Positions 38,622-47,583 of a stretch of DNA of 64,000 nt are shown here, piece after piece. The stretch is from Strix aluco (taxonomy: Eukaryota; Chordata; Aves; Strigiformes; Strigidae): contig NC_133933.1 of NCBI RefSeq assembly GCF_031877795.1, forward strand, positions 8,926,632-8,990,631, written 5' to 3'. Every line of letters begins with the position of its first letter. Position 1 is the first letter of the stretch. The notes under the pieces were generated by a model. The model worked only from the letters and a program-made list of their open reading frames with translations. It did no database searches and was not told where the DNA came from. The position numbers and the translations under genes are program-made.

Positions 38622-38866
38622 AGATGACATCCAAAATGGCACCAAAGGAAAAAAAATGAACAGTCTTTCTTTCGCCTTTCACTCTTTTCCCCCTGCTCTT
38701 CCAAAAGAGTTAGTTGGGGCTTTAGAAGCAGCTGCCACACAGGCACGCAGTTATTTCCCCACGCATTAAAGGGACGGCGAAGGTTTGCTGGCTGTCACAC
38801 ACAAAGCCGCAGCCCGGCCCGGAGCTGAGCAGCCACCTCCAGGCGGCACCGCGGCGGCAGCGGGAG

Positions 38867-38904
38867 CGCCCGCCCCACGCGTGACCGCCCGCCCCACGCG
38901 TGAC
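38867..38904. repeat. 19-bp direct duplication with ACGCGT cores
   Basis: Two exact adjacent copies of CGCCCGCCCCACGCGTGAC, at 38,867-38,885 and 38,886-38,904. Confidence 0.9.
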
Positions 38905-39588
38905 CGCCTCCGCGCCGCGCACCGCCCGCCCCTGCCCGCGCCCGGGGGCAGCCGCCTCCTCACGGCGCTCGGGAAACCTTCCTTTGCTTTTATATTTATA
39001 TATATATATTTTTTTTTTTTTTAATCATCCCGGGCATAGCGAGGTCCGGGGAGGGGGGTAAATACCCTGCAGTTTTCCACGCGGGTTCAGGACGCGCGGA
39101 GCGAGGCCCTGGCAGCGGGGACTTTCCGCGCAACAGCGCCGGGGGTGGAAATAATTCAACGGGTGTGCGAAAACTGCCGCTTCGGAGCCCAAAAGTACCT
39201 GTGGCTGCGGGAGGCGCGGCCGGGCCGACGGGGTAGGCACCCCACCCCCCCACGCGTGCCCCTCTGCCCGGCGGGGGGGCTCGGTCCGTCCCGCTCAGCT
39301 TGGCTGGGATTTGCTGCCCCCACCCTCCCAAAACCCCTCGTGGGGTGCGGGTGCCCACCCCAGGCGCAGGGCAGGAGCCGCTCCGCGATGCGCGCAAATA
39401 CCGCGCTGATGGGTCTGCCCCCCTCTCCGACCCGGGGGGTGGGGGGGTGTAAAGCGTTGCTCCCGCCTTGCGCGGCACTGCGCGCACCCGGCTCCGCGGG
39501 ACGCTGCGCCTGGGGCGGGGGGTGGGGTGGTGGGTGCACGAAAAGAAAAGAGGGAAGCGGAAAATCGGGGCTGCTCAAAGAAGAAGGC

Positions 39589-39610
39589 GGGACGGGGCGG
39601 GGAGGGGGGG
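39589..39610 (+). other. G-quadruplex-forming motif
   Basis: Four G-runs of 3, 4, 4 and 7 separated by loops of 2, 1 and 1 nt, matching the canonical G3+N1-7 pattern on the plus strand. It is within CpG island block 4. Confidence 0.6.
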
Positions 39611-39754
39611 AGAATAAAGCCTCGCCGGGGGTTGCACAAACTTTGGGCCGCCGGCGCGCAGTGCCCGTGGCTCTGCGCGGGCGGCCGCGGAGCCCCCCCC
39701 CCCCCCCCGCGGCACTCTCCCGAGCCCCCAAGAGATGGCAGTCGAAGCCGGCTT

Positions 39755-39820
39755 TCCTCCTCCTCCTCCTCCTCCTCCTCCTCCTCCTCCTCCTCCTCCT
39801 CCTCCTCCTCCTCCTCCTCC
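39755..39820. repeat. (TCC)22 trinucleotide repeat
   Basis: Sixty-six bases of uninterrupted TCC units, purine-only on the minus strand. Its six-frame readings give the long poly-Leu, poly-Ser, poly-Pro, poly-Arg, poly-Glu and poly-Gly frames over this region, none of which is credible as protein. Confidence 0.97.
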
Positions 39821-40045
39821 ACTGCGGGCAGTGGCAGGACAGCGGGGCGGTGAGCCACCCCCCCCCGCCCCCAAACTCCGCCCCCCGCGCAGCGCCGCGC
39901 AGCGCAGCGCGGACTCCGGCGGGACGCGCAGTCCCCGGGGCCGGGGCGAGGCGCTGAGGCGCAGGCGGGCGGCCCCCCCCGGGCCCCCCCGGCGGCCTCC
40001 CCCGGCGCGGTGAAAGGAGGGTAGCTAGGAAACAGCGAGCGGCCC

Positions 40046-40394
40046 GAAAAGGCGGAATTTCCAACGTGTAAAATGTTCTTAACGGAGCCATTGAGAGAGT
40101 GCAATAAGGCGTGAGGGGGAACTAATCTCCCCATTTAAATGTTTGTGGCAATTTTATCTAAATGAATTTTAATGCTAAACGAGGGATAATTCCCTATTTG
40201 TAACCCGTTTACTTCTCTTTCCTGTGCCTCTGAAGCTGTCTAACATCATGCGATGAACAATAACAATAAAAATACTGTCAAGGCATATTCTTCATTTTGA
40301 ATGTGTTATAATTACAGCTGATTAAATGTCTTGGGATATAATAGTGGGTTTAATTTGAAATCTGTGTCCCCCCCCCCAAAAAAAAAAAAAAGTA
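40046..40394. promoter_or_regulatory. AT-rich candidate conserved element in CpG cluster
   Basis: About 340 bp of unique AT-rich DNA between GC-rich blocks, with words such as GCAATAAGGCG, CATTTAAATG, AATTTTATCTAAATGAATTT, CTGTCA and CTGATTAAATG. Composition and texture match deeply conserved developmental enhancers; there is no coding frame. Not verified by alignment. Confidence 0.4.
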
Positions 40395-41050
40395 AGGTCC
40401 GATGGAGGAAGGTCTGTGCCCCACTTCTCCGCGGCTGCGAGAAGGGACGCGTGTGCCCTCGCATGCAAGAGGGCGGTTTGTTTTTGTCTTTCAAGAAACA
40501 TTAAAAAAAAATACAACAAAACAAAACAAAACAAAAAACAAAAAAAAAAAAGCAAAAAGCGAGCCGCGTTCATTCACGTTTTGGCAGAAAAGTGTCATTA
40601 TTCCGGGCTCACAAAGCGGGAGCCGGGATGTGCAGCCTCTTTGGCGGTACAGCGGCCCTTTAAAAAAAAAAAAAAAAAAAAAAAAAAGGAAAAGGGGAAA
40701 AAAAAAAAAGAAAAAAGAAAACTCAGACTTTAAAAAAAGAAAGAGGGGAAGGAGATCCAAACTGCGGGGGGAGAGAGCCCCACTTCGGTGGCTGCTTAAT
40801 ACAGAAAGGTCTGCACTGCCTGCCCTGCCCAGCCCGCACCCTGCCTGCACCCTGCCTTAGCCCTGCCTGCACCCCAGCCCTGCCCTACCTGCCCCCTCCC
40901 AGCCCCGGCCGCAGCTGGGGCGGGGGGGGGGGGGCAGCCCAGGAGAACTCCTGGGGGGGACCCGCAGCCCGGGCCGGGGGGCTGCTGCCCCCGCAGCATC
41001 CCCGGGACAGGGGCCCGCCGGGGGGTGCTGGCTGGCTTGGAAGGGGTGCA
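40395..41050. promoter_or_regulatory. CpG/GC-rich block 5 nearest MEIS1
   Basis: Moderately CpG-rich, with long A-runs (40,662-40,687 and neighbours), a direct-repeat-rich CCCTGCCTGCA stretch (40,815-40,890) and G-runs at 40,920-40,935. The last GC-rich block before the MEIS1 3' end, about 1 kb beyond the poly(A) site. Confidence 0.5.
40662..40687. repeat. (A)26 homopolymer
   Basis: Uninterrupted A-run followed by further A-rich sequence to about 40,740. Confidence 0.9.
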
Positions 41051-42079
41051 GGGAGGAGCTGTTCATGATTTTGCCTTAATTAAGATATTTGTGTCATTTT
41101 CCTACCCCCGGGAAACTTTTTTTCTTTTTTTTTTTTACTATAGCTGCGATTTTATTTAAAGAAAATGAGAAGGTATCACAGCCTACCCAGGCTATTTGGT
41201 GCTATTTAACTCGCTGGCTACGGTGCAGAAAGTACAGCTGTGCGAGGAAATTGGTTAATGAGGGGAGGACGGCCTGCACCAGCCTCCGCTTGCAGAGGTC
41301 CAGCAGCCCCTCACACCAGTACATCATTTACTTACAAATATGCATTGCCCGGGCAATGTTTTCCAAGTTTTATTTTCCTCCTTCCTTAATATGTTCAGTT
41401 CCAGAAGGAAATGGAGGATGTCATTGGCTCAAATAATTTAAACTACGTATTAGAACTGTAATTTGGCGGGGGGGGTAACACTAGTTAAAAATTTTTGTCT
41501 GATAATGCCCTACAAATATTACATTTATTAACAGCAACAGTTCCCATCCTGACAATTTACAGTGCAAGTTCTGAGAAAGTTTTTTTATGCAGCGTAGCAT
41601 TACTTTTACATTCTTTAAATACGAAGCCGATATTTAAATAGCAAATGATATGTACATCTCCAGAGCTAGCCGAATTTTGTAGCTGCTCAGCTCCCAATTT
41701 GGGATAGAATGGCTACAAATACTGAAGGGGGGCAGGAAACAAATTTTGCAAGCAGTGGAGTCACCATGACAAAAAATAATTTGTTTTTATTTTTAGATTC
41801 AGATTTCATTACTGCACTCAAACTACTACAACTGGGCTTTGAGTTATTATACAATCCAAACTGTTTCAATCAGAAACTCTAAGACTCAGTGTGCAATGAT
41901 TATTATTAATAATAATTAGCTCCTTGGTTTCTTGATAGAAAAAGGCTATCAACAAGCATTTGTTTAACCACAACAAAAGTATAATTAGCTTATCCCACTT
42001 AGTAAATCTGTATGCATGCCAACTCATACCAAACTGCTACTTTTACAAAAAATTGCAATAATACAGATCATTTTTCCAG
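41051..42079. other. 3' flank of MEIS1, AT-rich
   Basis: Non-coding DNA between the GC-rich block and the MEIS1 poly(A) site, with homeobox-type words (CCTTAATTAAG near 41,073, TTGGTTAATGAG near 41,252) and a 16-bp palindrome. A second minus-strand AATAAA (within the T-rich run near 41,785-41,795) means longer MEIS1 3' UTR forms are possible. Confidence 0.5.
41343..41358. promoter_or_regulatory. 16-bp perfect palindrome
   Basis: CATTGCCCGGGCAATG reads the same on both strands. It contains C/EBP-like ATTGC/GCAAT half-sites around CCCGGG. The factor is unknown. Confidence 0.5.
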
Positions 42080-42095
42080 TCCTTTTTGCACAAAA

Positions 42096-42101
42096 TTTAT
42101 T
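42096..42101 (-). promoter_or_regulatory. poly(A) signal AATAAA
   Basis: Minus-strand AATAAA in the context TGTAAATAAATTTTG, about 950 nt after the long-isoform stop codon. It is the best-placed signal for MEIS1. Confidence 0.7.
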
Positions 42102-42105
42102 TACA
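42098..42105 (-). promoter_or_regulatory. Pumilio element UGUAAAUA
   Basis: Exact UGUANAUA consensus on the transcribed strand, sharing four bases with the poly(A) signal. Binding is inferred. Confidence 0.45.
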
Positions 42106-42485
42106 ATGTATACATAAATGCTCCATGATGGGACTATGGAAAAAAAAATGCACACATGACTGATGTCTTGCCCAGAAAGAAAGTCAACATATTAAAAATA
42201 AATCTTCAGTCCATGTTTCGAGCTGCATAAAACAGGAAGTGATGTACAAGGTGGTGGTTGCTGCATGGGGACAAGGATGCTCTGATGTGACAATTAGGCT
42301 TCAAATACACTGCCTTTCCGTTTCCATGCTTCCTCCTACCAGTCTCCTTAAGACACTGCCTGCAACAGCTGATTAATCATTGTTGATGACTGCAGTTTTT
42401 CCCATCCTTCCCGATTTACATCTGTTCAGGCCAATTCAAATATGGTGAGTAAATGAATTAGACATGCAAATTCACGCCCCAGGCT

Positions 42486-42579
42486 AGAAAGAGAGAGAGG
42501 GAGAGAGACAGGGAGAAAGGGAGAGAAAGGGAAGAAAGACAGACGGAGAGAGAGGAGGAGAGAGGAGAGAGATAGAGAG
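42486..42579. repeat. GA-rich simple repeat, CU-rich in the mRNA
   Basis: About 94 bases almost only of G and A (GAGA, GGGAGA, AAAGG units) on the plus strand, so the MEIS1 3' UTR carries a long polypyrimidine tract here. Confidence 0.85.
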
Positions 42580-43051
42580 TGTGCATGGCTGAAATCCTAG
42601 GATAGAAGAAAGATTCTTCTGCCTGACATAGTTATTTTAATGCTCTAAAAATCCTGCAAATAAGCCCTTTCTGTCATTTGCAGGATAAGTGTAAGGCTTC
42701 TTTTTTTAATGTAAGGAGGCTTCTGGAGGAAGTGAAGAGCTATGGAAACAACACACATAGTGTGGAAAAATTTCACATTTTTTTTAAAAAATCTATAAGA
42801 AACAACGTAATATGGATAACAGTATAATAGCATTTTACAATATTTCACTCTTTGTTCTCTTAATGTCTTATATAGGTATTTAGCATGTCCCCAGAAGTTG
42901 ACTTCGGTTGGTGTTTTCCTGCTTTTCAGGGTCCCTGTGAAGAATCGGAACGTCCCTTGGTCCAAAGTTGACGCCAAGAACTCCATAGTCATTGCAGAAA
43001 GACAATGTTTGAAATCTACCGTCGCTGCAGACAACGCGTATTTCCCTTAAG

Positions 43052-43335
43052 CTACTGAGCATGAATGTCCATCACTTGTCCGCTCACTGCCGGCTCGCCG
43101 GTATGAAGCATTGTGGGGCTTGATGCTGACATGGGCATTCCAGGGTGGGGTGGTCCTCCATGCATCATCATCGCTGGGTGGTGAGGGTGTCCAGGAATGT
43201 AGGTATGCATGGGGGGGCCATGACGCAGCTGAGCGGGATGGGGGGGCATCTGGGGTGGGGTATAGCTTGGCTGTCCCATATTCATACCCATTGGACTACC
43301 CCGAGACACATAATCCCCTGGCATACTTTGCAGCC
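43052..43335 (-). CDS. MEIS1: MEIS1 terminal coding exon (long-isoform C-terminus)
   Basis: This exon encodes the last 93 full residues of the long MEIS1 isoform, starting GLQSMPGDYV and ending QVMDIHAQ, then TAG. MEIS1 is a nuclear TALE homeodomain protein that binds DNA with PBX and HOX partners, and this C-terminal tail is the Met/Pro/His-rich activation region. The acceptor CTCTCCGCAG is at 43,336 and the exon enters in phase 1: the G ending the 46.2-kb exon plus GG makes Gly. Hallmarks are PSYTPPQMPPHPAQLRHGPP, HTYIPGHPHHP and GMPMSASSP. The exon joins the 46,218 exon when the cassette exon is skipped, and is wholly 3' UTR when it is included. Some residues (SRGSP, HHPAMMM, HTGEPAVSG) differ from the mammalian sequence as I remember it, consistent with a sauropsid orthologue. 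Confidence 0.95.
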
Positions 43336-44439
43336 CTGCGGAGAGAAAGAGGTGGCGGTGAGTGGTGGGGACCAGCGACCGACATCAGGCCGTGAAGTTC
43401 CTCCGCTCGGGCACGGGAAGGCCGGGTTCGAGCCGAAGGTGAGACGTGGAGTCACGGGTGCACGAGTGCAGTTGCCTTTGTGGGATCCAAGCCTACGTAT
43501 GGACTCACAACGATGGCAACGGGAATGATTCTCAGGTAAAAAAGAAAAACCAAGAACCTCCTCCCCCCCTTGAAATACAGAGTTTTGGGAGATAAAACCG
43601 CTTTCTGCTTTTATGGTTAGAAACGTATGTGATGGAGGTGCTTCTGATTTGGAAGCACACCGGAGGCAGAACCAGCCTGATGACGACTAATGTCACACGA
43701 GGTGGTGGCACAAAGCCGGGTGAGCCCTGATGGGGCTCTCAGGTGGGCTCCATCCCCCATGGCCTTGCTCCAGCTACCCGCCTCCATCTCCCTGCTTGTA
43801 AAAGCATGCTGGGAATACAAGGCAGGGAATCTGTAGCAGTTAACGACGGTCTTGGGACAAGAGATGGGTTAAATTGGTGTCGAGGTTTATCAACAGTTAT
43901 TTATTTAGCTCTTGAGCCTGATCGCTTGGAATCTGTCCCAAGTATTTGTGCCATTCAAACAGACTCTTTACAGCAAGCACATACATCGCTGAACAAAGGC
44001 CTCATATGAAGCCGAAATTGATAGGATTACTAAGGATGATTGTTAAATCAAACCTGTGTTTTTAAACACATTATATATATATATATATAAAAAAAAAAAT
44101 CAATAACAGTTATCAGTTAATTCTTTCCCCCTGCGCACTTCTGTCCGAAAAAAATCAGACGTGCAACTCAGTCAACCTTTCAGTGGGTTTGGGAGAACAA
44201 TAAGAAAAAAATTGGACCTAAAACAATAAAACCTCCTGCTTTCTGTGGGCCTCTGCCTTCTGCTTGGATTGCTGTAGCTGATGGGAACTGACAGGTGTAT
44301 TGTTTCGGAGAGCTATAAGCTCCATAATCATCAAGGGTGAAAGGCATACGCTATTGCTAAGTAGGTTCAATTGGCTTTAGTTCTAAGTAAGAGCGCGCTG
44401 TGAATGCGCTGAACACCTTGGAATCAGGTCTCAAGGCTC

Positions 44440-44740
44440 TAGCAATGAATAGCTGCTTAATCTAGCCTAAAGGAACAGTTTTGAACTAATGAAAATTGCT
44501 TATAAAATATACTGTACTCACAGCTCTTTAATCAAAAAAGATGATAATATTTTTTGTAATAACCTATTAATTTAATTGGTCACGAAGCATAAAATACATC
44601 ATTTAAATTTAATTGACCCAGAAACTAAGAAACAATATTTAAATTAACTAAGCTAGAAATTTCCATGATGAGGTAATAAGGCTGTTGCATTCCCAAGCTC
44701 AGAGGAATGTTTTCACAGCTAATTGTTAAAACTTAGTTTT
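44440..44740. promoter_or_regulatory. AT-rich intronic candidate conserved element
   Basis: Contains CTTTAATCAAAAAAGATGAT, CTATTAATTTAATTGG, CATTTAAATTTAATTG and AGCTAATTG in unique sequence close to the alternatively spliced exon. It could be an enhancer or a splicing-regulatory intronic region; no alignment supports a choice. Confidence 0.3.
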
Positions 44741-45601
44741 GACTCGTGCCCAGAGAAGACGACTATGAAATACACTTGGACTGGGTAACTTCAGGCCCTA
44801 TGTTAATATAGGCTGGGGGCACAACAAAGATGCCAGAATAACTGCTTTTAACTCCAGAAAGAGAGCGAGAGGAACACAGTCGGGCACCATTAAAACATGG
44901 TACCAGTGCCTTAGTGTTTCAAACCACTTTACTCTTTTAAAAAAAAAAAAAAAACACAACAAAAATTTGTATAATGTATTTTCCTCTATAAAAAGACAAG
45001 AGGGAAAAAAAAAAAAAACTGGGACAGTTTTTCTAGGCTTTCTTTGCGAGGCCTGCCACTGAAGATTGCATTAATGATCTCTATTTTTGTATACTGAATA
45101 AGTCAAATCCATTTGTCACACTGCAAGTGATGGCATACTTAATTTGGATATAGTCAATTAGCCTGGGCTAAGCTCCATAGCCTGCTGCGCACACCTCTAT
45201 TTTGTATTCTCTCTTTTTCCTTTGCCACACGTAATCCCATTATGACGGACAGACAAAGAGAAATAAACTTGAAAAAAAAAAAAAAAAATAAAAATCAAAG
45301 TTTCTTCCATCGTTTTCCAAAATGCAACTAAGTGAAGCTGCCATTTATTTATTTTTTTTTTTTTACCTATGAGAAGTCTCTGTTTGGCTTTTTTGGTGTC
45401 TTGCAGGTTAGCGGGAGAAATGTAACTCATGCATCAACTGCGGTTAGACAGATTTATGACACTTTGGGGACATGCTCTTTCCTCTCCCTGCGCTGCTGCA
45501 GACCGCTTACATTTTGCAAATCAGTCTGTTGCCAAGACGACGGGCTCCCCCACCTCCCCGGCTGCTTCTTGTTTTGTCATGTGCTCGGGGATGGATAATA
45601 G

Positions 45602-45657
45602 CATCAATGTATGGCGGCGTCGATGTACGGCGGCGTCAATATACGGCGCGCGCGCGC
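45602..45657. repeat. three 16-bp CpG-containing units plus (CG)n
   Basis: Units CATCAATGTATGGCGG, CGTCGATGTACGGCGG and CGTCAATATACGGCGC at 45,602-45,649, running into an alternating CGCGCGCGC stretch to 45,657. It is about 190 bp from the cassette exon. Confidence 0.85.
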
Positions 45658-45848
45658 ATGGGGGGCTTGGGAGGTTGGAAAGCTTGAGCTGAACTGGAGG
45701 GAGAGAAACCCGAAGGAGCCCATGCGTAGGATGGATGGATGGAAAGGAAGGAACAAGCATGAGGCTATGGGCAGGGAGAACATAGGGAAATGCAAGGAGA
45801 CAAATATCCCTCGGACAAAGTGAGAACAAAGACCCCGTTTGTACTTAC

Positions 45849-46217
<369 letters not shown>

Positions 46218-46307
46218 CTGGTGCTCGGATGCCCATGTGCTGCTGGCCGTCCATCACAAAACCTCCCATCGGCTGCCCGTCGGGGTTATAGGGTGTTCCT
46301 TGACTTA
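46218..46307 (-). CDS. MEIS1: MEIS1 exon [12 protein letters not shown]...GIRAPG
   Basis: A 90-nt exon that enters and leaves in phase 1. With the preceding G it reads [20 protein letters not shown], then [11 protein letters not shown], the linker that follows the homeodomain and begins the C-terminal activation region. The acceptor is GCGCTTTTCCAG and the donor [25 protein letters not shown] and RAPG are diagnostic for MEIS1; MEIS2 has AAYSPEGQPMGSFVLD and RPAG. This exon is the splice-choice point: it can join the cassette exon (short form) or skip 2,882 bp to the terminal exon (long form). Confidence 0.96.
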
Positions 46308-47579
46308 CTGGAAAAGCGCAGAACATTGCTTTTCAGCGACAGCCAAAAGAGTCACCCCTTCTCACAGCATCAAGACACAACCCCCCCACCCCCCCACCCA
46401 CAGACTGCGTGAGACAGCCATCGATGCTGGCTCTAAAAAGAGGGAAAAACATCTACCGTTCAAATTTAGCGGCTGGGCTAACAAGCTTTCTTAGTTTTGG
46501 CTTAATTTCCTACTGTCAGTTTTGGAATGAAGTTAGCAATCTGAAATCTCGAGACACGAGGAGACCCAGTTCCAGCTGCTGCCACTGCTGACGTCAATGC
46601 AAAGACCTGTATAGGAGCTGGATTTTATGGCTGGAATTGTCACACTGAAATCGCAGTGTGTTAAATTACGCCCGTGTGCCTTTCTAAGAGCAGGACCTGA
46701 ACACGTCCGTGCCACATATTTACCTCTAATGACAAAATAATTGAATGTACTCAAAGAGGAAGCGTGGCCCAAAGGCATCTTGGACAACGATGGATTTGGA
46801 TTGTTTGGCAGCGAGACTTGGAAAACAAAATCAACTGGGAGCAACGGGCTATTCCTCAATGGTAAATACCCACACAGAGCTGCGAGCCAAGATCCCAGGC
46901 AGAACCAGCATGTGAAAACTCAAGCTTTTTTAAAAAAATAAAAATAAATCCCCCTAAAGTAAACACCCAAACACTCAGTGATCTCAAAAGACAGCTACTA
47001 AAAAGAAGAGACAAGGGACAAAAGGACCCTATACAAGTACCACTACCTGAACTCGAGGTTTTAACTGTACATTAAAAGCCGGCTTCAGAAGTAAGCTGCC
47101 TTGGGTTATTAAAGCACATAAAGCTCTACCTCATTGAATGTCTTTGAACTTTACTGAGTCCCACAAGCGATTCTGACCCCCTTGCCCTTTTGACAGGTAA
47201 TAAAGTTTACAGCAATTCCACACCAAGCCATGCACCAGGGAGTGGTCACAGGAGCAGAAAGAGCTCGGAAGGAAAACTCAAAACAACTACTAAAAAAAAA
47301 CCCAACCACTTTAACTCTGAACACGTACAGAAAGTCCGGTCATGGAGCGGATCATTTTAGTTTCTTTTTTTGAATTTTCAATGTCTTTTCTCCTCAAAAT
47401 GTTTTAATCATGTTAAAATGATTAGGGTTGTAATGAAACAAAGCTGGTTGTATTTTAATTGTCAATCACTCCCAGCATTCATTTCTCATTTATTTACCAG
47501 GTAATAGACCTCCCAGTGAATGGCTCGAGGATGGGTTTTTGCCTGCGTGACTTGAATACAGTTACTATTGGGGACTTGC
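46308..47579 (-). other. MEIS1 intron with GC donor (1,272 bp)
   Basis: Begins GCAAGT and ends TTTTCCAG on the minus strand. It contains a PBX-MEIS-like site close to its start (47,460-47,468). The GC 5' splice site is supported by phase, because the neighbouring GT candidates would break the frame. Confidence 0.85.
47460..47468 (-). promoter_or_regulatory. PBX-MEIS composite-like site TGATTGACA
   Basis: Matches nine of ten bases of the PBX-MEIS/PREP decamer TGATTGACAG (the last base is A), 112 bp beyond the homeodomain exon. A 9-mer this short is expected roughly once in two such windows by chance, so it is only suggestive of autoregulation. Confidence 0.3.
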
Positions 47580-47583
47580 CTGC
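47574..47583 (-). promoter_or_regulatory. non-canonical GC 5' splice site
   Basis: GCAG/GCAAGT on the minus strand: apart from the C at position +2 it matches the donor consensus perfectly, as GC-AG introns typically do. Translation across it (NRA-V-SQGTPY) requires exactly this junction. Confidence 0.85.

Larger units (their letters stand above)
38456..38780. promoter_or_regulatory. compact candidate enhancer/promoter element in CpG cluster
   Basis: An AT-rich island cut sharply into CpG-rich flanks. In order it holds GCAATTAC, CAATAAGG, AATCATTATG, an abutting MEIS plus PBX-HOX pair (38,524-38,537), a T-run, a perfect RFX X-box (38,608-38,621) and the YY1-like word CCAAAATGGCACC (38,631-38,643). 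This density of exact developmental-factor sites in about 200 bp is the strongest regulatory signature in the window. Motifs are seen; enhancer or promoter activity is inferred. Confidence 0.5.
38781..40045. promoter_or_regulatory. CpG island block 4
   Basis: The most CpG-dense stretch in the window (for example GCGCCGCGCAGCGCAGCGCG near 39,890), with embedded G-runs, a (TCC)22 tract and a 19-bp duplication. Open frames up to 311 codons exist on both strands but are low-complexity shadows (poly-Leu, poly-Arg, poly-Gly or poly-Ser, depending on frame) of the trinucleotide repeat and the high GC. No domain was recognised. Confidence 0.8.
42080..43051 (-). other. MEIS1 3' untranslated region
   Basis: The non-coding part of the terminal exon, running on the minus strand from the TAG stop (43,052-43,054) to a poly(A) signal at 42,101-42,096. 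The first 200 nt look evenly composed and conserved; the middle has a long CU-rich tract. The same region would be 3' UTR for both isoforms, because the short-isoform stop lies in the preceding cassette exon. The cleavage point is set about 15-20 nt past AATAAA and is approximate. Confidence 0.75.
43336..45848 (-). other. MEIS1 last intron
   Basis: About 2.5 kb between the cassette exon and the terminal exon. Includes an AT-rich block rich in homeodomain words (44,440-44,740), an (AT)n run at 44,072-44,089, A-runs near 44,940-45,020 and 45,271-45,287, and a CpG-rich short tandem repeat at 45,602-45,657. No additional exon was recognised. Confidence 0.8.

Noticed and set aside
39145..40134. 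Open frames of 270-311 codons on both strands
   Set aside because: Their length comes from GC-richness and the (TCC)22 tract; they contain homopolymeric Leu/Arg/Glu/Gly runs, overlap one another in all phases and have no domain.
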